Assembly: GCA_900550135.1 (NCBI GenBank)
Contig: URQO01000073.1
Location: forward strand, 1-7,818
DNA length: 7,818 nt
Origin: an uncultured Eubacterium sp.
GTDB taxonomy: Bacteria; Bacillota; Clostridia; Lachnospirales; Lachnospiraceae
Direction of reading: 5' to 3'
The notes beneath the pieces were generated by a model. That model was not told the origin of the DNA. It saw only the letters and a list, made by a program, of their open reading frames with translations, and ran no database searches. Shown here piece by piece: positions 1 to 5,817 of this stretch (position 1 is the stretch's first letter; every line of letters starts with the position of its first letter). Position numbers and translations under genes: made by a program.

Positions 1-679
1 AGTTTGCAAGATAGTTTTTTGCATCATACATGATTTTCTTAGCATCTTCATTGCCTGCCTTTGCCATGTCGTTTACAACTCCTGCATGGGCAGCCACAAT
101 GCCTGCCTTTTTGGCTCTTTCAATGATAGCTGTTCCACTACTGATAGCTTCTATGCCACCCGGTAAAATATTTCCATGACTTGGTCCGTCCTGAATCATA
201 ATACTGTTTGCCACTTCATTGGCAAATCCGTGTGCTCCAAGATAAATTTGTTTGTTAATTACAAATCCTCCACCAAGTCCTGTGGAAACAGTAAAATACT
301 GAACGATGTTACTGTCTTTTCCCTGACCTACAACTGCTTCTGCAAGGCATGCAAGATTTGCATCGTTGTCCAGATATACAGGTTTGTTTATCTTTTCACT
401 TAAAACCTTTGAGATTTCAAGATTGTGCCACTTTCCATTAAGGTTTGGTGGTGTTAATACCTTTCCATTTATTAAATCCAGTGGCCCCGGACATGACATT
501 CCAATACCTACTATATCCTTATCAAAAGAAGCTATGATACCACTTATTTCTTCTAATGTATTTTCCGGACTTTCACTGTCAGTAGAAAACTGCTTTCTAC
601 TGACAATGTTTAACTTTTCATCAACTAAGGCAACTCTTGTATTTGTGCCTCCAATATCTATCGCTACTGCATATTTCAT
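1..679 (-). CDS. ROK-family sugar kinase (or kinase-like regulator), 3' end cut by window edge
   Basis: The first 226 residues are in the window; the gene runs off the left edge. ROK proteins are mostly cytoplasmic ATP-dependent hexose or amino-sugar kinases. Seen here: the N-terminal phosphate-binding motif DIGGTNTRVALVDE (residues 8-21), the TPPNLNGKW segment, the catalytic-base motif LDNDAN, and the glycine-rich second ROK motif STGLGGGFVI followed by GAHGF. There is no N-terminal helix-turn-helix, which favours a kinase over a repressor. Odd: the usual GEIGH histidine is replaced (NEVAN), and the zinc-binding cysteine motif CxCGxxGCxE is absent, with SHGNILPGGIEAISSG in its place. The start ATG (679-677) directly follows the mannosidase stop codon, with only a weak purine-rich Shine-Dalgarno, so translation is probably coupled. 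Likely substrate, by context, is mannose or a related hexose; this is inference. Confidence 0.85.
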   Translation of the reverse strand, partial: MKYAVAIDIGGTNTRVALVDEKLNIVSRKQFSTDSESPENTLEEISGIIASFDKDIVGIGMSCPGPLDLINGKVLTPPNLNGKWHNLEISKVLSEKINKPVYLDNDANLACLAEAVVGQGKDSNIVQYFTVSTGLGGGFVINKQIYLGAHGFANEVANSIMIQDGPSHGNILPGGIEAISSGTAIIERAKKAGIVAAHAGVVNDMAKAGNEDAKKIMYDAKNYLAN

Positions 680-3391
680 TTACTTTACCCATATTGTCAC
701 AAATTTACAATGTGACAATTCCTTTACTGAAATTGTGTTGTTTTCAATCTTAATAGGTTCTGTTTTTTCCTCTTTAAGATTTGTATAGTAAGCTTCATGT
801 ATGTCAAAGTTAAATTTAATGTTATCACTTACATTCTTGTGGTCTTTTCCATTAAACAAACGAATGATATATCCATCATTTTCTTCTGCTTTCTTAATGG
901 CTGATACAACAAGATTTCCCTGTGTTTCAAACAGGCTGTGAACACTTTCATTATTTCCTTCAATTTCTCTTTGGGAGAAAATCAAACGGCCATTTAAAAA
1001 TTCTGCATATGTGTACACTTCAATGTTTGTATTGTACTGTTTTGCAAGTGTGTCAATATTTGCATCATTAATATCTCCCTGATATGTTGTAAATCCAAAA
1101 TTAAATTCCATTCGCTTCAACAACTGAGCATTAGGTGTTTCAATAATTCTTTCACCGCTGGCACGTCCCGGACGATAAATCAGATTTTCTTTTCCCATAA
1201 ATCCATATGTTCTAAATAATGTTAATCTAATAACACTATCGTCTAACACTTCGTATTCACGTACGCCCTGTGGAATAACTGCAATACCTGTATTTCCATC
1301 TGTTAATGAAACATATGACTGTGTTGGTTCAATACTGATAGGTGGTTCCTGCCATGTAGACTGATCATTTACCCAGTTGGCAAGTTCCTGTATTCCTGCC
1401 TTTTTATCAGTCTTATTGTTCATTGATTCCAAATAAAGTTTCATTTCTTTTTCATAATAGTTTGGACGCTTGATTAAACCAAACTGCTGGTCTGCATAGT
1501 TAAATGCAGAAGCAATTTCACTGTCAAACAAAACGCATAATCTATGAGAAAGTCCTTTGTTGTCAACCTTAACGTTAAAATCAATAACTTTTGAACCTTT
1601 TCTAAGTGCAACTGTCATGTCTACAGGCATTACAGTGCTTACTTTTCCCTCTGCTCTTTCTTCAAGGTCTGCAGGTACTGTCATGTCAAAGTGAATTACT
1701 GCCTGATTGTAAATATCACTTCCTGATACTTTAACAGTATTTTTTGATTCATTTGAAAATACTTCCAAATCTTTTCTTGGTGGAGAATAATTAAAGCTGT
1801 CTCCATCATCACCATTTTCAACAAGAATAGCCTGATTTTTGTATGTCTTGTTACATTTTTTGTCTAAAATTGTAAGAGAGCCATCCTTTTCAACTGTAAT
1901 GGCATAGTAATCATTTTCAAGCAATGACTTTTCTTCCATTTCCTTGTGACTGTCATTTTCAGTGTCAAGTGTATACTGAACATATCCAAGAGCTGGAACA
2001 TCCTGACTTTTAATTGCCATTGTTACTTCAAGAACCTGCTGTGGAACATAGAACTTTCTTGAAGGGTTTAATTTTATAGTCTGTGACAATACATAGTCTG
2101 TTAAGTCCCTTGACTCTATAATTGTATAATCTATATGTTTTCCTTTTTCATCTACAATTGCAAACTTTCCATCAGGTACATATGTTTTTACAAGAACTGT
2201 ATCTTCACGTTTCTGTGGCAAAGTATTGATTAATGTAAATGTCATGTCAGCGTTGTTTCTAACATTTGTTGCAATTAATCTTGAATGTAATTCAACAAGA
2301 TTTACAGCAATGTCTCTTGCCTGTTTATATCTTACGTACACATCTTCATTTGCAGTATCTGAAATACATGAGCCAACAGAATCATGAGCCGCATTTTCAA
2401 ACAATAACTTCCAAATTTCTCCTACAACTTCATGTGGATATTCATTACCCATACTATATGAAATGGCAAGAAGTGGTTCCATAACGTTTGTTACATAATT
2501 TTGAATCTGCGTATTCATTACTTTAAGATCTGAACGTGATGAGAAAATTGATTTGTGTATTCTCATATGTTTTGCAATAACAAGTTCACCCTGTACTTCC
2601 TCTAACTGTGGATTTTCGCTTTTTACATCTTTAATGTAATCTTCTATGCAGCTGATTACATATTCATTTTCAGGATCTTTTTCGCTTCTTTCTTTTATAA
2701 GCTGTGGAAGATTTGTACGAATTGGTGCCTGATCAAATCCATTTGGAAAATAAATATGTCTTGTAGCACTACGTCCACCAGCTTTTTCAAAACATTCTTT
2801 CTGCCAGAATTCTTCACTGTCAGGTTCTTCTTCCGGTATGTTTCCACCAATGTAATATCCAAATGGAATCTGTGTTGTAAATACAACACTACCATCATCA
2901 CCTTTCCAATTGTAATCTGTGTGTTCTACCATATCATCACTGACACCACGCCAGAATAATGTATCATCAATGCCAAACTGCTTGTAAATCTGTGGCATAT
3001 TTCCAGACTGTCCAAATGAATCAGGCACATATCCCACATTCATGTAACCACCAAAACTTTCGCACCTTTTCATTCCGTAATACATATTTCTGACAATACT
3101 TTCACCTGAAATAACAAGCTGGTCTGTCTGTGTGTACCAAGGTCCAATAATAAGACGACCTGCCTTTACAAGATTTTCAATACGTTCTTTATCTTCCGGT
3201 TTCCATTTAATATAATCATCTAACAGTGAACCCTGGGCATCTACCATAAAATACTTAAATTCTTCATCTTTTTCCAATGTATCAAGTACATCTCCCAAGT
3301 CCTTCATTAGATATATTTTTGATCTTGATGTTGTAAAGTACCATTCTCTATCCCAATGTGAATGTGGAATAACATGTATTTTTCTTTTCAT
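680..3391 (-). CDS. mngB: Cytoplasmic GH38 alpha-mannosidase, mannosylglycerate hydrolase (MngB)-like
   Basis: A 903-residue glycoside hydrolase family 38 enzyme, about the usual length of bacterial members (E. coli MngB is somewhat shorter). Seen: N-terminal HSHWDREWYFTT, where H12 and D14 match the family zinc ligands; GPWYTQTD; GYVPDSFGQSG, where D124 matches the catalytic nucleophile; FWRG; PNGFDQAP; and AHDSVGSC, where H336 fits the remaining zinc-ligand histidine. The C-terminal beta-rich half has DDGDSFNYSPP and KENLIYRPGRASG, which I recall as close to MngB. No signal peptide, so it acts on substrate already imported. In the family, MngB hydrolyses 2-O-(6-phospho-alpha-mannosyl)-D-glycerate to mannose-6-phosphate and glycerate; other members cut alpha-mannosides of N-glycans. 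I chose the ATG at 3391 because GAGGAAAGGAA lies just upstream and homology begins there; the upstream ATG at 3448 would add 19 unrelated residues overlapping a hairpin. Substrate is inferred, the family assignment is firm. Confidence 0.93.
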   Translation of the reverse strand: MKRKIHVIPHSHWDREWYFTTSRSKIYLMKDLGDVLDTLEKDEEFKYFMVDAQGSLLDDYIKWKPEDKERIENLVKAGRLIIGPWYTQTDQLVISGESIVRNMYYGMKRCESFGGYMNVGYVPDSFGQSGNMPQIYKQFGIDDTLFWRGVSDDMVEHTDYNWKGDDGSVVFTTQIPFGYYIGGNIPEEEPDSEEFWQKECFEKAGGRSATRHIYFPNGFDQAPIRTNLPQLIKERSEKDPENEYVISCIEDYIKDVKSENPQLEEVQGELVIAKHMRIHKSIFSSRSDLKVMNTQIQNYVTNVMEPLLAISYSMGNEYPHEVVGEIWKLLFENAAHDSVGSCISDTANEDVYVRYKQARDIAVNLVELHSRLIATNVRNNADMTFTLINTLPQKREDTVLVKTYVPDGKFAIVDEKGKHIDYTIIESRDLTDYVLSQTIKLNPSRKFYVPQQVLEVTMAIKSQDVPALGYVQYTLDTENDSHKEMEEKSLLENDYYAITVEKDGSLTILDKKCNKTYKNQAILVENGDDGDSFNYSPPRKDLEVFSNESKNTVKVSGSDIYNQAVIHFDMTVPADLEERAEGKVSTVMPVDMTVALRKGSKVIDFNVKVDNKGLSHRLCVLFDSEIASAFNYADQQFGLIKRPNYYEKEMKLYLESMNNKTDKKAGIQELANWVNDQSTWQEPPISIEPTQSYVSLTDGNTGIAVIPQGVREYEVLDDSVIRLTLFRTYGFMGKENLIYRPGRASGERIIETPNAQLLKRMEFNFGFTTYQGDINDANIDTLAKQYNTNIEVYTYAEFLNGRLIFSQREIEGNNESVHSLFETQGNLVVSAIKKAEENDGYIIRLFNGKDHKNVSDNIKFNFDIHEAYYTNLKEEKTEPIKIENNTISVKELSHCKFVTIWVK

Positions 3392-3437
3392 TTTCGTTCC
3401 TTTCCTCATATCAAATACTTTATTATTAACCAAAACA

Positions 3438-3465
3438 GGCAGAGGCAAAAAACTTAGCCCCTGCC
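3438..3465 (-). terminator. GC-rich hairpin between EIIC and mannosidase genes (possible weak terminator or attenuator)
   Basis: On the minus strand, arms GGCAGGGGC (3465-3457) and GCCTCTGCC (3446-3438) form a 9-bp stem with one G-U pair around a 10-base loop containing a run of Ts. The bases after the stem read TGTTTTGG, a short and interrupted U-tract, so full termination is doubtful. It stands 98 nt after the EIIC stop codon and about 46 nt before the mannosidase start. Plausible roles are partial termination or protection of mRNA ends, giving different amounts of the transporter and hydrolase messages. The hairpin is seen; the function is inferred. Confidence 0.5.
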
Positions 3466-3508
3466 CAATTAATGAGTTATATAGTTGATATTTATTTTTT
3501 ATTTATAA

Positions 3509-3546
3509 GGTTATCACTTACCTGTGTAGTATCAGGTGAAATAACC
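3509..3546 (-). other. Imperfect inverted repeat just after the EIIC gene
   Basis: Outer arms GGTTAT/ATAACC (6 bp) and inner arms ACCTG/CAGGT (5 bp) could fold as an interrupted hairpin with an 8-base loop in the minus-strand transcript, starting 17 nt after the EIIC stop codon. The bases following it on the minus strand are A-rich, with no U-tract, so it is not a standard intrinsic terminator. It may be a 3' mRNA-stabilising structure for the PTS part of the message. Together with the hairpin at 3438-3465 it accounts for most of the visible structure in this 172-nt gap. Confidence 0.35.
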
Positions 3547-3563
3547 CCTTGCTGCATTATCTA

Positions 3564-4673
3564 TTATTTAATATCTTCAAAAGATAATTCGATTTCATCT
3601 ATATCAACATCTTCAGATGTTTCTTCGCTTCCTTTGTTAAAGTCAACTACTACTGTTGCAAGTAAAGCAATGATTAATGCTCCTACTAAGATACCTATAA
3701 GGTAAGCCCATCCGTTTGTTACTGAAACGAATCCGTAGATTCCACCTACAGGAGGGATGTCACCTTTACCACCTAAAAGAGCGATTACTGCTGTACCAAT
3801 AGCTGCACCAAACATGTTGATTGGAATTAAGAACTGTGGCTTTACAAGTGTAAATGGAATGGCACCTTCTGTGATTCCTACAAATCCCATAGCCCAGTTT
3901 GATTTTCCTGTTTCTCTAAATTCAGCTGAGAATCTCTTCTTTCTGATAACTGTTGCAATAGCGTATGCAAGTGGTGGCATACAGATTGCTGCATTGATAA
4001 ATACGTTTGGCTGATAAATTCCTTCTGCCATTAATGCATTTCCTGCCATCCATGCTGACTTGTTGATTGGGCCACCCATATCGCTGGCAATCATAGCTCC
4101 AAGAACTAATGCCATAACTAACTGTGAGCTCTGGTTCTGACACATTGAACTAATCCAGTCTACAAGCCATGTATTAATTGCTGCAAGTGGAGTTGCCAAT
4201 ACTACACCCATTATAATTGCTACTAAACCTGTTGCTATTAATGGACAAATAACAAGTGGCATTACTGAACCCATTGACTGTGGTAACTTAATGTATTTCT
4301 TTGCAAATTTAACTGAGTAACCTGCAATGAAAGCTGCTATTACAGCACCTAAGAAACCTGCGTAAGTATTTGATGCAACTGCACCACCTATTAAACCTGC
4401 GCCGATTGCCGGTTTGTCCGCAATACTGTAAGCAATGAATCCGGCTAATACTGTATTAACCATTCCAATACCTGTCCAACCTACATTTTCAATTAACTTC
4501 ATTATATGCCAGATTCCTGTTCCGTCTGCATATGGATCTAATGAAGTAATACCAAAACATAATGCAATAATTTTTGGTATTGCTACTACCAATGATGCTC
4601 CGATAATAAGTGGGAGCATGTAACCAATACCTGTCATCAAATGACCTTTAGCGTCTTTTAAAAACTGTTTCAT
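3564..4673 (-). CDS. PTS fructose-family transporter, membrane subunit EIIC
   Basis: A 369-residue integral membrane protein, normal size for a free-standing fructose-family EIIC, which forms the sugar channel and presents substrate to EIIB for phosphorylation. Seen: N-terminal MTGIGYMLPLIIG (from residue 13), typical of the family; about eight or nine hydrophobic segments spread over residues 13-342; the conserved loop GGPINKSAWMAGNA (200-213); and GFVGITEGAIPF (263-274), the family signature region. The tail after residue 345 is cytoplasmic-looking and strongly acidic. Start ATG at 4673 has AAAGGAGA (4689-4682) eight bases upstream. It ends with tandem stops TAA TAG. It lies 27 nt after EIIB. 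In E. coli MngA and many relatives A, B and C domains are fused in one chain; here they are three genes. Substrate specificity cannot be read from the sequence; the alpha-mannoside assignment rests on the neighbouring mannosidase. Confidence 0.93.
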   Translation of the reverse strand: MKQFLKDAKGHLMTGIGYMLPLIIGASLVVAIPKIIALCFGITSLDPYADGTGIWHIMKLIENVGWTGIGMVNTVLAGFIAYSIADKPAIGAGLIGGAVASNTYAGFLGAVIAAFIAGYSVKFAKKYIKLPQSMGSVMPLVICPLIATGLVAIIMGVVLATPLAAINTWLVDWISSMCQNQSSQLVMALVLGAMIASDMGGPINKSAWMAGNALMAEGIYQPNVFINAAICMPPLAYAIATVIRKKRFSAEFRETGKSNWAMGFVGITEGAIPFTLVKPQFLIPINMFGAAIGTAVIALLGGKGDIPPVGGIYGFVSVTNGWAYLIGILVGALIIALLATVVVDFNKGSEETSEDVDIDEIELSFEDIK

Positions 4674-4700
4674 TTTTTAAATCTCCTTTGTTATTATTTT

Positions 4701-5012
4701 TTATTTACTAATTGCTGCTACGCATTTTTTAAGTACGGCTTCCGGTGCCTTAATACAAATGTTAATGTCTACACGAATTACTTTCTTACCTGAGAAACGT
4801 TCCATTCCAACGATTTTCTGGTCTGAAGCAATGATAACTAAATCTGCTGCTTTTGCTTCTTCATCAGTAATTGTGTTTACCTGTCCCATGCTTCCCTGCT
4901 GTTCCATTTTTACATCGTATCCTAATGCCTGTCCTGCTTTTTCTAAAGCCTTAGCTGCCATAGGTGTGTGTGCAAGTCCTGCCGGGCATGCTGAAATTCC
5001 AACGATTTTCAT
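4701..5012 (-). CDS. PTS fructose-family EIIB phosphocarrier subunit
   Basis: A 103-residue soluble protein, the usual length for a single fructose-type EIIB domain. It takes phosphate from EIIA on a cysteine and passes it to the sugar bound in EIIC. Seen: the family phosphorylation loop ISACPAGLAHTPMAA, with the active-site Cys at residue 9 and the typical AHTxMAA helix start, then the GYDVKMEQQGSMG segment (about 31-43) and an ADLVIIASD strand. The start is set by the motif and by a very strong AAGGAGGA eight bases upstream, inside the last codons of EIIA. Stop of EIIA and start of EIIB are one base apart, so the two are almost certainly made in step. Confidence 0.94.
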   Translation of the reverse strand: MKIVGISACPAGLAHTPMAAKALEKAGQALGYDVKMEQQGSMGQVNTITDEEAKAADLVIIASDQKIVGMERFSGKKVIRVDINICIKAPEAVLKKCVAAISK

Positions 5013-5013
5013 A

Positions 5014-5466
5014 TTAATTATCCTCCTTCATAAATTTTAAAATGTATTCCTTTAACATTGACTTGTCTGTTGATGATTTAACTGTGTCTTTAAATTCATC
5101 TTCCAACAAACTTGTTGCCAATTTTGAAATCATAATTAAGTGTTCGTTTCCTGCTTTTTCATTTGGAACGATCAATGCAAATGCATATTTTACTTTTGTG
5201 TCATCAAGTGTTTCCCAATCAAGTGGATTTTTACATTTTACAAAAAATACTGCCGTTTCTTTTGCATATTCTGACTTAGCATGTGGTATTGCAAATTCAT
5301 CCTGAAGTCCTGTTGAAAAATCTTCTTCTCTTTTTAAGAAATCTTTCAAGAGACCTTCTTTATTGTCTGTAATGCCCATTTCAAATGCTTTATCACTTAC
5401 AAACTCAAGTAGTTCTTCTTTTGATTTGGCATCCACATCAAAAAATATATATTGTTCTTTTATCAT
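5014..5466 (-). CDS. PTS fructose/mannitol-family EIIA phosphocarrier subunit
   Basis: A 150-residue cytoplasmic protein, right for a single EIIA domain of the fructose/mannitol class (PTS_EIIA type 2). It accepts phosphate from HPr and passes it to EIIB. Seen: FLKREEDFSTGLQDEFAIPHAKS, where H62 in the IPHAK motif is the expected phosphorylation site, followed by VFFVKCKNPLDWETLDD and the LIVPNEKAGNEHLIMISKLA segment typical of the family. It is the first gene of the operon, with an A-rich ribosome site (AGGAAA, 5476-5471) and a leader of about 90 nt from the proposed promoter. Its last codons, encoding KED, double as the ribosome binding site of EIIB. Confidence 0.94.
   Translation of the reverse strand: MIKEQYIFFDVDAKSKEELLEFVSDKAFEMGITDNKEGLLKDFLKREEDFSTGLQDEFAIPHAKSEYAKETAVFFVKCKNPLDWETLDDTKVKYAFALIVPNEKAGNEHLIMISKLATSLLEDEFKDTVKSSTDKSMLKEYILKFMKEDN
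5021..5028 (-). promoter_or_regulatory. Ribosome binding site of EIIB inside the EIIA coding end
   Basis: AAGGAGGA on the minus strand is close to a perfect match to the 16S rRNA tail, eight bases before the EIIB start. It is read as Lys-Glu-Asp near the end of EIIA. This and the 1-base gap between the genes support translational coupling and equal amounts of EIIA and EIIB. Confidence 0.8.
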
Positions 5467-5525
5467 TTTCTTTCCTTTCCGCTATGTCTATTAAAGTCTT
5501 TTTATTTGCCTTTCATAGATCATCT

Positions 5526-5542
5526 GACACTGTTGCTGTGTC
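5526..5542 (-). promoter_or_regulatory. Inverted repeat in the leader of the PTS operon
   Basis: GACAC, seven bases, GTGTC. With a start point near 5557 (inferred from the promoter at 5564-5592) it falls about +15 to +31. It could be a second operator, for example a roadblock site, or a small hairpin at the 5' end of the message. Five-base arms can occur by chance, and no copy is seen near the regulator promoter, so this is a weak call. Confidence 0.25.
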
Positions 5543-5563
5543 TTTCTGTCTTGCTATGGCTAT

Positions 5564-5592
5564 ATCATACGGCACTTTATTTTCCATTTCAA
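5564..5592 (-). promoter_or_regulatory. Promoter of the PTS-mannosidase operon (sigma-A type)
   Basis: On the minus strand, -35 TTGAAA (5592-5587), a 17-bp spacer, and -10 TATGAT (5569-5564); each box matches consensus at five of six positions. The start point should be near 5557, leaving about 90 nt of leader before EIIA. Operator A ends 8 bp upstream of the -35 box. Support beyond the motif is geometric: both boxes sit at the same distance from the central operator as the boxes of the divergent regulator promoter. Confidence 0.75.
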
Positions 5593-5600
5593 TTCATCTG

Positions 5601-5622
5601 ATTTCCAATTTAAAACGGAAAT
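5601..5622. promoter_or_regulatory. Operator A, 22-bp palindrome upstream of the PTS operon promoter
   Basis: Arms ATTTCCAATTT and AAAACGGAAAT pair at 9 of 11 positions. The centre is 5611.5, 43 bp from operator B. It lies 8 bp upstream of the operon -35 box, about -54 from the expected start point, a position suited to an activator. The sequence from here (5612-5628) is repeated nearly exactly at 5655-5672, so A and B look like a duplication extending a few bases past the palindrome. Confidence 0.75.
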
Positions 5623-5643
5623 TCATACAACCGAAAAACTTCC

Positions 5644-5665
5644 ATTTCCGTTTAAAAACGGAAAT
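5644..5665. promoter_or_regulatory. Operator B, central and best-matching 22-bp palindrome
   Basis: Ten-base arms ATTTCCGTTT and its exact complement AAACGGAAAT surround a 2-bp centre (AA). This is the most perfect of the three copies and sits at the exact midpoint of the divergent control region (5654.5). It probably binds a dimer of the divergently encoded regulator; the ligand protein is inferred from position only. Confidence 0.8.
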
Positions 5666-5686
5666 TTCATACTATGTTTGTACAAC

Positions 5687-5708
5687 TTTTCCGTTTTTAA
5701 ATGGAAAA
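5687..5708. promoter_or_regulatory. Operator C, 22-bp palindrome upstream of the regulator promoter
   Basis: Arms TTTTCCGTTTT and TAAATGGAAAA pair at 9 of 11 positions. The centre is 5697.5, 43 bp from operator B. It ends 8 bp before the regulator's -35 box, mirroring operator A at the other promoter. This suggests the regulator also controls its own gene. Confidence 0.75.
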
Positions 5709-5716
5709 ATATGACT

Positions 5717-5745
5717 TTGCTCTTTTTTCACAAATCTTCTATAAT
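5717..5745 (+). promoter_or_regulatory. Promoter of the regulator gene (sigma-A type)
   Basis: A perfect -10 box TATAAT (5740-5745), a 17-bp spacer and a poor -35 box TTGCTC (5717-5722; three of six matches). The expected start is near 5752, giving a leader of about 65 nt. The weak -35 next to operator C fits activator dependence, though a perfect -10 may give basal expression. Confidence 0.75.
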
Positions 5746-5817
5746 ATATGTAGATATAAAGCGTGAATTAAAGAACTGACAAAAGGATTTAATTATTTTT
5801 AATAGGGGAGAATACTT

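Noticed and set aside
366..788. 140-codon open frame on the plus strand
   Set aside because: It lies antisense to the ROK and mannosidase genes, has no ribosome site and no recognisable domain; both opposite genes are clear family members.
3392..3448. Longer mannosidase reading frame starting at 3448
   Set aside because: The 19 extra residues match nothing in the family, would start within the 3438-3465 hairpin, and include the ribosome site that serves the ATG at 3391.
3466..3508. Internal promoter for the mannosidase in the AT-rich part of the EIIC-mannosidase gap
   Set aside because: TATATA-like strings occur on the minus strand, but no -35 box of quality lies at 16-18 bp.
5502..5516. 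Possible leader peptide (ATG AAA GGC AAA stop, minus strand) before EIIA
   Set aside because: Only four codons, no good ribosome site and no codon bias suggesting attenuation.
5753..5767. Catabolite-repression (cre) like site around AAAGCG downstream of the regulator promoter
   Set aside because: It keeps the central CG but misses about four consensus positions, so it is not better than chance in AT-rich DNA.
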